DNA of 64,000 bases from JAEVLT01 sp050496765 (GTDB lineage: Bacteria > Bacillota > Bacilli > Bacillales > Cytobacillaceae), in NCBI RefSeq assembly GCF_050496765.1, contig NZ_JBNWEO010000018.1:1-64000 (forward strand), read 5' to 3'. Shown one piece after another: positions 53,426 to 61,692 of the stretch. The stretch's first letter is position 1. The number at the start of each line of letters is the position of its first letter. The notes under the pieces were generated by a model, which was not told the origin of the DNA, searched no databases, and saw only the letters and a list, made by a program, of their open reading frames with translations. Position numbers and translations under genes: made by a program.

Positions 53426-53753
53426 ATGAAATTTTTCCTCTTTGAGTATCTACTATTGTTTAAAATATTGTCCGTCGTTTACAGATAAAATGAATCGTTT
53501 ATCTGTTTTTATTTTACCATTTTTTCTTCTTCACACGTCTCACGTCTACTGTTCGTTTATTGCAAAACCTTCACCCATTCTGTTGGGATCCTTGAAAGTC
53601 AAATATTTAATTTTGATACTCCACCCATTTCAGTAATAGAGTACGAACCATCTTCCTGCGTACTTTTTCCTTTCTAATCAAAGGCATGGTAGAATGGGAC
53701 ATAGAATAACAATGATCAATTTTTCGGAATGGGGTCATTGAGGAGGAAATTGG
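53426..53753 (+). other. 328-bp gap upstream of polA
   Basis: The gap holds a terminator-like hairpin (AGTACG with CGTACT, about 53640-53670, followed by TTTTT) and AGGAGG before polA. No convincing gene was seen. Confidence 0.45.
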
Positions 53754-56390
53754 ATGGACAAGAAAAAGCTAGTCTTAATTGATGGCAATAGCATTGCTTA
53801 CCGAGCGTTTTTTGCGCTTCCGCTTTTAAATAATCAAAAAGGGATTCATACGAATGCGATTTATGGGTTTACGATGATGCTGATGAAGGTGCTTGAGGAA
53901 GAGAAACCGACCCATCTGCTCGTCGCGTTTGATGCCGGCAAAACGACTTTTCGCCATCAAACGTTCAGCGAATATAAAGGGGGGCGGCAAAAAACACCGC
54001 CAGAGCTATCTGAGCAGTTCCCGTTTATTCGCGAATTATTGGATGCCTATCAAATTTCAAGATATGAACTTGACAACTATGAGGCCGATGATATTATCGG
54101 GACGCTTTCCTTATCAGCGGAAAAAGAGGGCTATGAAGTAAAAGTTATTTCTGGTGATAAAGATTTAACACAGCTGTCTTCTGATCACATTACGGTTGGA
54201 ATCACCCGCAAAGGAATCACCGATATTGAAGAATACACCCCTGAACATATTAAAGAAAAATACGGACTCTCGCCACAGCAAATCATCGATATGAAAGGAT
54301 TGATGGGAGATACGTCCGATAACATCCCAGGCGTTCCGGGGGTTGGTGAAAAAACGGCGATTAAATTGTTAAAAGAGTTTTCGAACGTAGAAAACTTGCT
54401 GAATTCAGTTGATCAAGTCAGCGGAAAAAAACTGCAGGAAAAACTGATAGAGTTTAAAGATCAAGCGATCATGAGCAAGGAACTTGCCACAATCGAACGC
54501 CAAGCGCCGGTTGAGATCGAGTTAAGCGAGCTGGAATATGAAGGCTTTGAACGGGAAAAAGTGCTTGCTCTTTTCAAAGAGCTCGGCTTTCAGTCACTGC
54601 TTGAAAAACTTGGGGACGAGCCGGAGACAGCTGAACCGGCAGAAATGGAGAATGTCGATGTTGTCATACCAGACGAGATTACCCCGGAAATTTTTGCTGC
54701 GGAAAATTATTTTTACGTGGAAATTTTAGATGACAATTATCATTATGCGGATATTATCGGTTTTTCAATTGTGAACAACAAGGGTCAGTTTTTTCTCCCA
54801 ACGGAAATGGCGTTGCAGTCGGCGGCATTTAAAGAGTGGGCAGAAGATGAACAAATGAAAAAATGGGTGTATGATGCCAAGCGCTCGGAAGTAAGTTTAA
54901 GACGGCGTGGCATCCATTTACAGGGGATTGTTTTTGATGTGCTAATTGCTTCCTATATTATTGATCCTTCGGAAACCATTGAGGACTTTTTCTCTGTTGC
55001 CAAACGGTTCGGGTTTCAGAACATCCAGTCAGATGAGTCCTTTTATGGAAAAGGTGCGAAGCGGCATATCCCTCCAATTGACGAATTGGCTAAACATCTC
55101 GTGCGCAAAAGCCTGGCGATGGCAGAATTAAGTGAAAAACTGACAGATGATTTGGAGAAGAATGAACAATACCAGTTGTTTAAAGAACTGGAGATGCCGC
55201 TGTCGCTTATTTTGGCGGATATGGAGTCAACAGGGGTGAAAGTCGATGTTGATCGGCTTCATTCAATGGGACAAGAAATCAATGAAAAGCTGGTAAAAAT
55301 CGAAAATGAAATTCACGAGCTGGCAGGCGAAAAATTTAATATCAACTCACCAAAGCAATTAGGCATCATTTTGTTTGAAAAATTAGGTCTGCCGCCTTTA
55401 AAGAAAACAAAGACCGGTTATTCCACTTCAGCTGACGTGCTGGAAAAGCTTGCACCCGATCATGAAATCATTGAGAAAATTCTTCAGTACCGGCAATTAG
55501 GGAAATTGCAATCCACTTATATTGAAGGGTTGTTGAAGGTGGTGGATCCGGAAACAGGTAAAGTGCATACACGCTTCAATCAGGCACTGACACAGACAGG
55601 TCGATTGAGTTCAACAGATCCGAATCTGCAAAACATTCCCATTCGCCTTGAGGAAGGGCGGAAAATCCGCCAGGCGTTTGTTCCATCTGAAGAAGGTTGG
55701 GTTATTTTTGCCGCGGATTATTCCCAAATTGAACTGCGCGTTCTAGCCCATATTGCTGAAGACGAGAAGTTGATCGAAGCATTCAAAGAGGGGATGGATA
55801 TCCATAGGAAAACCGCGATGGACGTCTTTCATGTAAGCGCGGATGAAGTTACTTCCAATATGCGCCGCCAAGCAAAGGCGGTTAATTTTGGCATTGTTTA
55901 CGGGATCAGTGATTATGGTCTTTCGCAAAATCTGGGGATTACAAGGAAAGAAGCAGGCAAATTTATCGACCGATACTTAGCCAGTTACCCGGGTGTTAAG
56001 GAATATATGGAAGATATTGTCCGTTTGACAAAACAAAACGGTTATGTGACGACATTGTTGCACCGCCGCCGGTATATTCCGGAAATTACAAGCCGCAATT
56101 TTAATGTTCGCAGTTTTGCGGAGCGAACGGCGATGAACACTCCAATCCAAGGCAGTGCTGCAGATATTATAAAAAAAGCGATGATTGATATGGCAGACGC
56201 TTTAAAAAACCGCCGTTTAAAAACACGCCTGCTGCTTCAAGTTCATGACGAGTTAATTTTTGAAGCACCAAAAGAGGAAATTGAAATTTTGAAAGAACTC
56301 GTGCCATCGGTAATGGAAAACGCGCTTGAGCTGCTTGTTCCGCTAAAGGTTGATTACGCGTACGGTCCAACTTGGTTTGACGCAAAATAA
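53754..56390 (+). CDS. polA: DNA polymerase I
   Basis: This 878-aa repair and Okazaki-fragment polymerase has a 5' nuclease domain (1 to about 290, with LLVAFDAGKTTFRH and MGDTSDNIPGVPGVGEKTA). The 3'-5' exonuclease-like domain (about 300-470) lacks the usual DxE catalytic motif, as in other Bacillus Pol I. The polymerase domain carries motif A DYSQIELR, motif B RRQAKAVNFGIVYG and motif C QVHDEL. AGGAGG precedes the ATG. It is followed by mutM after 17 bases. Confidence 0.96.
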   Translation: MDKKKLVLIDGNSIAYRAFFALPLLNNQKGIHTNAIYGFTMMLMKVLEEEKPTHLLVAFDAGKTTFRHQTFSEYKGGRQKTPPELSEQFPFIRELLDAYQISRYELDNYEADDIIGTLSLSAEKEGYEVKVISGDKDLTQLSSDHITVGITRKGITDIEEYTPEHIKEKYGLSPQQIIDMKGLMGDTSDNIPGVPGVGEKTAIKLLKEFSNVENLLNSVDQVSGKKLQEKLIEFKDQAIMSKELATIERQAPVEIELSELEYEGFEREKVLALFKELGFQSLLEKLGDEPETAEPAEMENVDVVIPDEITPEIFAAENYFYVEILDDNYHYADIIGFSIVNNKGQFFLPTEMALQSAAFKEWAEDEQMKKWVYDAKRSEVSLRRRGIHLQGIVFDVLIASYIIDPSETIEDFFSVAKRFGFQNIQSDESFYGKGAKRHIPPIDELAKHLVRKSLAMAELSEKLTDDLEKNEQYQLFKELEMPLSLILADMESTGVKVDVDRLHSMGQEINEKLVKIENEIHELAGEKFNINSPKQLGIILFEKLGLPPLKKTKTGYSTSADVLEKLAPDHEIIEKILQYRQLGKLQSTYIEGLLKVVDPETGKVHTRFNQALTQTGRLSSTDPNLQNIPIRLEEGRKIRQAFVPSEEGWVIFAADYSQIELRVLAHIAEDEKLIEAFKEGMDIHRKTAMDVFHVSADEVTSNMRRQAKAVNFGIVYGISDYGLSQNLGITRKEAGKFIDRYLASYPGVKEYMEDIVRLTKQNGYVTTLLHRRRYIPEITSRNFNVRSFAERTAMNTPIQGSAADIIKKAMIDMADALKNRRLKTRLLLQVHDELIFEAPKEEIEILKELVPSVMENALELLVPLKVDYAYGPTWFDAK

Positions 56391-56407
56391 AAGAAAGAGG
56401 GGATATC

Positions 56408-57232
56408 ATGCCAGAATTGCCAGAGGTCGAAACCGTCCGAAAAACATTGGAAAATCTGGTTCTTCATAAGCAAATAGAAGGTGTGTCGGTTTTTTGGCCG
56501 AAAATCATCAAGAATCCCCTGGAAATCAAACAGTTTACGGATGCTTTAAAAGGGGAAACGATTTTAGAAATTGGCAGAAGAGGAAAATTCCTACTAATTT
56601 ATACGAATCGATTTGCACTTGTTTCCCATTTGCGAATGGAAGGCAGATATGGTGTGTATCATAAAGATGAACCATATGACAAGCATACCCACGTTCTCTT
56701 TCAGTTTACGGATAATTCGGAGCTCCGCTACCGCGATGTCCGGAAATTCGGGACGATGCATTTGTATAAAAAGGGGGAGGAATTTCAGAATCCTCCCTTA
56801 AGCGGACTTGGTCCGGAGCCTTTTGCAGAAGCGTTTACGAAAGAGTATTTGGGGAAGGTGCTTAAAAAAACAAGTCGAAAAATCAAACCGGCCTTATTGG
56901 ATCAGAAACTCTTGGTCGGACTTGGTAACATTTATGTCGATGAAGCCCTTTTTCGCGCCGGAATTCATCCGGAAAGAATCGCTTCTACTCTAACTAAAAA
57001 AGAAGTTACTGCTCTTCATCATGAGATTGTTGCGACATTAATGGAAGCAGTGAAAATGGGAGGAAGTACGATTCGCTCATATGTGAATTCGCAAGGTGAG
57101 ATGGGCATGTTTCAGCTTGAGTTGTATGCGTATGGCCGGAAAGGCGAACCATGCAAAAAATGTGGTACATCAATGGAAAAGATTGTAGTTGGCGGCAGAG
57201 GAACACATTTCTGTCCCAATTGCCAAAAATAA
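56408..57232 (+). CDS. mutM: Formamidopyrimidine-DNA glycosylase
   Basis: This 274-aa bifunctional glycosylase/AP lyase removes 8-oxoguanine. The catalytic N-terminus is PELPEVETV (P2, E3). The H2TH region contains GLGNIYVDEALF, and the C-terminal zinc finger has C-x2-C and C-x2-C in CKKCGTS...FCPNC. AGAGGGG precedes the ATG. It is co-transcribed with polA, and a terminator follows. Confidence 0.96.
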   Translation: MPELPEVETVRKTLENLVLHKQIEGVSVFWPKIIKNPLEIKQFTDALKGETILEIGRRGKFLLIYTNRFALVSHLRMEGRYGVYHKDEPYDKHTHVLFQFTDNSELRYRDVRKFGTMHLYKKGEEFQNPPLSGLGPEPFAEAFTKEYLGKVLKKTSRKIKPALLDQKLLVGLGNIYVDEALFRAGIHPERIASTLTKKEVTALHHEIVATLMEAVKMGGSTIRSYVNSQGEMGMFQLELYAYGRKGEPCKKCGTSMEKIVVGGRGTHFCPNCQK

Positions 57233-57233
57233 A

Positions 57234-57262
57234 TGGAAACTCGCCAGCCGGCGGGTTTTCGT
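57234..57262 (+). terminator. Terminator after mutM
   Basis: GAAACTCGCC pairs with GGCGGGTTTTC around AGCC. The stem resembles those at 23169 and 25658. Confidence 0.8.
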
Positions 57263-57309
57263 TAAAAAATAATTTTGACCAAGATCGTTGTTTACTGGCG
57301 ATTGGATTG

Positions 57310-57369
57310 TTGATAAAGAGGTTGAATTTTTCAATGATCCATGTCAAAATTGGTATAGACAACTATACC
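57310..57369 (+). promoter_or_regulatory. nag promoter and NagR-type operator
   Basis: TTGATA (57310-57315), 17 bases, AATGAT (57333-57338) is a possible promoter. ATTGGTATAGACAACT (57349-57364) resembles NagR/YvoA (dre-like) sites, and GGTATAG-ACAA-CTATACC (57352-57369) is a perfect inverted repeat. It lies about 30 bp before nagA. Confidence 0.6.
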
Positions 57370-57399
57370 CTATGAATAAACGGAAGGGAAGAAGGGCTA

Positions 57400-58590
57400 A
57401 TGACTTTAAAAGCGGGAGCACTTTTGCTGAAAGGAATGTCGATTTTTACTGAAGAAGAAACGATTGAGACCGGGTATATAAAAATAAACAATCACAGAAT
57501 CATCGAAATCGGTTCTGTGGACCAGCTTACAGAAATGAACGGTTTTGAAGTGATCAATGTCCCCGCAGATTACACCGCGGTGCCTGGATTTATTGATGTT
57601 CATATTCACGGTGTGAACGGGGCAGATGTGATGGATGCCACGCCGGAAGCACTCAATACAATGGCAATGACCCTACCGAAAGAAGGAACGACCAGTTTTC
57701 TGGCAACGACAATAACCCAGAATGAGGAAGCTATTGAAAGAGCATTGAAAAACGCTAGTCATTATATAATTAGCCAGCGCACAGCCGGAACAGCAGAGGT
57801 TTTAGGCATTCACTTGGAAGGCCCATTTGTGAACCCGAAAAGAGCAGGGGCACAGCCTGTTCAGTATATTGTTGACCCAAATCTTGAGCAATTTCAACAA
57901 TGGCAGTCGATGGCCAATGACCAAATAAAATTGGTTACGTTAGCCCCTGAACAGCCGGGAGGATTGGAACTGGTTCGTTATTTGAAAAGGTATGGCATTA
58001 TTGCTTCGATTGGGCATTCCGATGCTACGTTTGCAGAAGTGATGGCAGCGATTGATGCTGGAGTCAATCATGTCACACACCTTTTTAACCAAATGAGAGG
58101 CTTGCATCATCGCGAGCCGGGAGTTGTTGGCGCGGCCTTTTTAAAAGAAGAAGTAAAGGCAGAATTGATCGCAGATGGTGTTCATGTCCGTCCCGAAATG
58201 GTCGAATTAGCCTTTAAACTGAAACGGAAAGATGGATTAATTTTAATTACCGATTCGATGCGAGCGAAATGTCTGAAAAATGGTCATTATGATCTAGGCG
58301 GACAGGATGTTACTGTCCAGAATGGGAAAGCTGTTCTTGAAGACGGCACCCTTGCCGGCAGTATTTTAAGGCTGGGAGATGCTGTGAAAAATCTTCAGGC
58401 TTTTGCAGGGTGTTCTTTAAAAGATGCGATTGAAATGGCATCTGTCAACCCTGCGAAACAATTAAACCTTTATGACCGTAAAGGCAGTCTGTCGGTTGGA
58501 AAAGACGCAGATATCGTCCTTCTTAATCAGGAGTCGGAAGTTTGCATGACTTTCTGCCGGGGAAAGCTCGCCTTCAAGAGGGAGGAATAG
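57400..58590 (+). CDS. nagA: N-acetylglucosamine-6-phosphate deacetylase
   Basis: This 396-aa amidohydrolase removes acetate from GlcNAc-6-phosphate. The metal motif DVHIHG is near residue 65, HLEGPF near 145, and GHSDAT and HLFNQM follow. It is the first gene of nagA-nagB-nagR. The cluster lies between mutM and ytaF, where B. subtilis has no nag genes. A NagR-type operator lies just upstream. Confidence 0.95.
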   Translation: MTLKAGALLLKGMSIFTEEETIETGYIKINNHRIIEIGSVDQLTEMNGFEVINVPADYTAVPGFIDVHIHGVNGADVMDATPEALNTMAMTLPKEGTTSFLATTITQNEEAIERALKNASHYIISQRTAGTAEVLGIHLEGPFVNPKRAGAQPVQYIVDPNLEQFQQWQSMANDQIKLVTLAPEQPGGLELVRYLKRYGIIASIGHSDATFAEVMAAIDAGVNHVTHLFNQMRGLHHREPGVVGAAFLKEEVKAELIADGVHVRPEMVELAFKLKRKDGLILITDSMRAKCLKNGHYDLGGQDVTVQNGKAVLEDGTLAGSILRLGDAVKNLQAFAGCSLKDAIEMASVNPAKQLNLYDRKGSLSVGKDADIVLLNQESEVCMTFCRGKLAFKREE

Positions 58591-58593
58591 GGA

Positions 58594-59337
58594 ATGAAAA
58601 TGATCGAGGTAAAAGATTACCAGCAAATGAGTCAAAAAGCTGCAGAATTGATTGTTGAAAAAGTTCGAAAAAACCCGGCGATTCATCTTGGGCTTGCTAC
58701 TGGAGGAACACCGATTGGCACTTATGCCAATTTAATCGAAGACCACCGGAAGAATGGAACGTCATACCAGAAGGTAATCACGTTTAATCTTGATGAGTAC
58801 ATTGGCCTCAGTGGGAACAATCAGAACAGTTATCGATATTATATGGACAAACAATTATTCAATCATATTGATATTCAAAAAAGCAATACCCATATCCCGC
58901 ACGGTGATGCGTTAGATACGGAGAAGGAGTGCCTTCGTTATGATCAGCTAATTGAAGGTGCAGGCGGTGTCGATTTACAAATACTCGGAATTGGCAGCAA
59001 TGGCCATATCGGATTCAATGAACCAGGCACCCCATTTGAATCTACAACCCATATTGTTCAGTTGACGCCATCAACCATCATGGCAAATGCCCGTTATTTT
59101 GAAAAAATGGAGGAGGTACCCACCAAAGCGATTACGATGGGAATTTCAACGATTATGAAAAGCAAAGAAATTCTTCTGCTTGTTTCCGGTAAAGCAAAGA
59201 AAGTAGCATTAAAGCGGTTATTAGAGGGAGAGATCACAGAAAATTTTCCTGCTTCCGTGTTGAAAAAACATCCATATGTTACAATTATCGCAGATGAAGC
59301 GGCGATCGCTGATTTGAGGTTCGCAGTTATGGATTAA
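58594..59337 (+). CDS. nagB: Glucosamine-6-phosphate deaminase
   Basis: This 247-aa enzyme converts glucosamine-6-phosphate to fructose-6-phosphate and ammonia, feeding amino sugars into glycolysis. Motifs are HLGLATGGTPIGTY, FNLDEYIGL and GIGSNGHIGFNEPG. It starts three bases after nagA behind GGGAGG, so it is in the same operon. The length equals that of Bacillus NagB. Confidence 0.96.
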   Translation: MKMIEVKDYQQMSQKAAELIVEKVRKNPAIHLGLATGGTPIGTYANLIEDHRKNGTSYQKVITFNLDEYIGLSGNNQNSYRYYMDKQLFNHIDIQKSNTHIPHGDALDTEKECLRYDQLIEGAGGVDLQILGIGSNGHIGFNEPGTPFESTTHIVQLTPSTIMANARYFEKMEEVPTKAITMGISTIMKSKEILLLVSGKAKKVALKRLLEGEITENFPASVLKKHPYVTIIADEAAIADLRFAVMD

Positions 59338-59391
59338 AAAGATTCATTTTGAATTCAAGGTCAAAAAGAAAGGATGCAGGTGAAAGAAAGA

Positions 59392-60114
59392 ATGATTAAT
59401 AAGAATTCGCCCATCCCTATTTATTATCAGCTTGAAGAGCACATTCGCGATTTAATCGAAAAAGGCGAATTACGGCCGGGAGATTCCCTTCCAGCGGAGA
59501 GAGAATATGCGGAAACATATCGGATCAGCCGAATGACGGTTCGTCAGGCGCTCACCAAATTGGTAAACGACGGCTATCTGTATCGTTTGCAAGGAAAAGG
59601 AACGTTTGTTGCTGAACGGAAAATTGAAAAAGCACTTCAAGGACTAACGAGTTTTACGCAAGATATGAAAGCAAGGGGGCTGGTGCCTGGAAGCCAGCTG
59701 CTTCACTTCGAAAGGGTTCCTGCTACAGATGTAATTGCCAAACAGCTAGCCATCCAAGAAAAGCGTCCAGTATATGAAATTAAGCGGATCCGGCTTGCGG
59801 ATAAGGTTCCGATGGCACTTGAAACAACCTATATTTCTGCAGATCTTATAAAAGGATTAACTGAAAAGATCGCGAATCAATCTTTGTATGCCTATATGGA
59901 AGAACAGTTAAACCTAAGGATTGACCATGCTTCTCAAGTGATTGAGTCTTCGATTGCCACACAAAACGAAGCCGATTATTTGGAAATAAAAAGCGGTGCT
60001 CCGGTTATGCGGATTCAGCGGAATACCTATTTACAGGATGAAACACCCGTTGAATTTGCAAAATCGGTTTTTCGGGCTGATCGTTATAAATTTGTTGTTC
60101 AAATTAAACGGTAG
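59392..60114 (+). CDS. nagR: GntR/HutC-family regulator NagR (YvoA)
   Basis: This 240-aa repressor has an N-terminal winged helix (about 1-70, PAEREYAETYRISRMTVRQALTKL) and a UTRA effector domain (about 85-235) that binds amino-sugar phosphates. The ATG at 59392 is preferred over 59374 because AGGTGA is eight bases upstream. As the third nag gene it likely represses its own operon through the inverted repeat before nagA. Confidence 0.92.
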   Translation: MINKNSPIPIYYQLEEHIRDLIEKGELRPGDSLPAEREYAETYRISRMTVRQALTKLVNDGYLYRLQGKGTFVAERKIEKALQGLTSFTQDMKARGLVPGSQLLHFERVPATDVIAKQLAIQEKRPVYEIKRIRLADKVPMALETTYISADLIKGLTEKIANQSLYAYMEEQLNLRIDHASQVIESSIATQNEADYLEIKSGAPVMRIQRNTYLQDETPVEFAKSVFRADRYKFVVQIKR

Positions 60115-60190
60115 AACAGGTTTTGTCCTAAATAGGGCGGTTGTAACGTTTTAATGCTGATAAAGAATGGTGCAAAAATTGCCAATAACA

Positions 60191-60250
60191 ATGGATAGGC
60201 TCCTCCCATATACTATCGTAGTGATTTGACAGGGAGGAGCTCTATCCAAT
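60191..60250 (+). promoter_or_regulatory. Inverted repeat enclosing the ytaF ribosome-binding site
   Basis: GGATAG-G-CTCCTCCC (60193-60207) pairs with GGGAGGAG-C-(T)-CTATCC (60232-60247), leaving one bulge and a 24-base loop. The right arm contains the ytaF ribosome-binding site GGGAGGAG. The loop holds CATATACT, a possible sigma-E -10 element. Confidence 0.55.
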
Positions 60251-60884
60251 GATGCAATTCTTTTCCTTACTCTTACTTGCTTTTGCGCTGAGTCTTGACA
60301 GCTTTAGCGTAGGTTTCACCTATGGCTTGCGCAAAATGGTGATGCCGTTTAAATCGGTTCTCATTATCGCAAGCTGTTCTACCATTTCAATGCTGCTAGC
60401 TGTTTCGATTGGCCATGGGCTTGCAAAAATTCTTTCCCCTCATATCACCGCCAGCATTGGCGGAGTGATTTTGATGGTTTTAGGCGCAGGAGTGATTATA
60501 CAATTTTTCCGGCCTGAAAAAGAAAAAGATTTGTTAAAACATGAAAAAACGATTGTGAATTTTGAAATCCGCTCGCTTGGCTTGGTCATAAACATCTTAA
60601 AGAAACCGATGTCGGCAGATTTTGACCAGTCCGGAACCATTACTGGAATTGAAGCGTTGATGCTTGGTTTCGCTTTGTCGCTTGACTCATTTGGTGCCGG
60701 AATTGGTGCAGCGATGCTGGGCTTTTCCCCGATTTACTTGGCATTGGCTGTTGCTGTCATGAGCTCGTTATTTGTTCTTCTTGGGATAAAAAGCGGTACT
60801 TTGTTGTACCGGTTTGAATGGATTCAAAAATTTACCTTCTTGCCAGGAATTCTCTTAATTTTGATTGGAATTTGGAAATTATAA
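60249..60884 (+). CDS. ytaF: Sporulation membrane protein YtaF (MntP-like)
   Basis: This 211-aa integral membrane protein has about six helices and two repeats containing LALSLDSFSVG and FALSLDSFGAG, the MntP/YtaF pattern of cation-exporter-like proteins. YtaF is annotated as a sporulation membrane protein in Bacillus. The ribosome-binding site lies in the right arm of a large inverted repeat. It overlaps the upstream region of coaE, and the two are probably co-transcribed. Confidence 0.88.
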   Translation: MMQFFSLLLLAFALSLDSFSVGFTYGLRKMVMPFKSVLIIASCSTISMLLAVSIGHGLAKILSPHITASIGGVILMVLGAGVIIQFFRPEKEKDLLKHEKTIVNFEIRSLGLVINILKKPMSADFDQSGTITGIEALMLGFALSLDSFGAGIGAAMLGFSPIYLALAVAVMSSLFVLLGIKSGTLLYRFEWIQKFTFLPGILLILIGIWKL

Positions 60885-60906
60885 CGATTGCAGAAAGGGT
60901 ATGGGG

Positions 60907-61512
60907 ATGACGTTAATTGTCGGGTTAACTGGCGGGATTGCCAGCGGAAAAAGTACAGTTTCCACAATGTTGAAAGAGATGAATATACCGGTAATCGATG
61001 CTGATGTGGAAGCGCGGCTTGCTGTCGGAAAAAATGAAGCAGCCTATAACCAAATTGTCGCAGAATTTGGAACCACTATTTTACTGCCTGATGGTGAAAT
61101 TGACCGTTCAAAATTGGGGGCAATTGTTTTTCATAACGAGCAAAAACGGCAGCGGCTGAATCAAATCGTTCATCCAGAAGTGCGAAGGAGGATGACTGAG
61201 AAGAAGGAAGCGGCGATAAAGCGGGGTGAAGAAATCGTTGTCCTTGATATCCCGTTACTATTCGAAAGTAAATTAACCTATATGGTAGATAAAACGATTC
61301 TGGTCTATGTTGATCCAAAAGTTCAATTACAACGGTTAATGCAGCGAAATCAGTTCAGTGTTGAAGAGGCCAAAGCACGGATCAATGCGCAAATGCCTCT
61401 TCGTGAAAAGAAGAAATTAGCAGATGTGCGTCTCGATAACAATGGTTCCATAACCGAAACGAAAAGACAGCTTGAAGAAATTCTAAGTCGATGGGGACTA
61501 ACACTTAAATAA
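60907..61512 (+). CDS. coaE: Dephospho-CoA kinase
   Basis: This 201-aa kinase performs the last step of coenzyme A synthesis. The P-loop is GLTGGIASGKST at residues about 6-17. IDADVEAR and VLDIPLLFES are typical, and the lid region contains LMQRNQFSVEEA. The ATG at 60907 lies seven bases after AAAGGG, so it is preferred over earlier in-frame starts. It follows ytaF by 22 bases. A terminator follows. Confidence 0.94.
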   Translation: MTLIVGLTGGIASGKSTVSTMLKEMNIPVIDADVEARLAVGKNEAAYNQIVAEFGTTILLPDGEIDRSKLGAIVFHNEQKRQRLNQIVHPEVRRRMTEKKEAAIKRGEEIVVLDIPLLFESKLTYMVDKTILVYVDPKVQLQRLMQRNQFSVEEAKARINAQMPLREKKKLADVRLDNNGSITETKRQLEEILSRWGLTLK

Positions 61513-61519
61513 CAATTCA

Positions 61520-61551
61520 AGAAGGGCATTCCCCTTCTTTTTTTTTTTTTG
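61520..61551 (+). terminator. Terminator after coaE
   Basis: AGAAGGG pairs with CCCTTCT around CATTC, followed by more than ten T. Confidence 0.9.
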
Positions 61552-61628
61552 TAAAAAAGGTTTGCATGCCGGCAAAGTGAAAAACATTTTTAAAATTCTC
61601 CAGTTTATTGATCACAAATAATTTTAAA

Positions 61629-61672
61629 TATGTTATACTAATTAAAACAAAGGAGATCAAAAGTATAACATT
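61629..61672 (+). promoter_or_regulatory. Two CcpN-type boxes at the gapB promoter
   Basis: TATGTTATACT (61629-61639) matches the CcpN pattern TRTGHYATAYW at every position and overlaps the -10 box TATACT. AGTATAACATT (61662-61672) is a second copy on the minus strand with one mismatch. CcpN represses gapB and pckA during glycolysis in B. subtilis. Confidence 0.65.
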
Positions 61673-61692
61673 AATGTGGAAGGAGCCATCCT

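Noticed and set aside
53442..53636. 64-codon plus-strand hydrophobic frame before polA
   Set aside because: Non-ATG start with no ribosome-binding site and unlikely composition; the hairpin after it is only suggestive.
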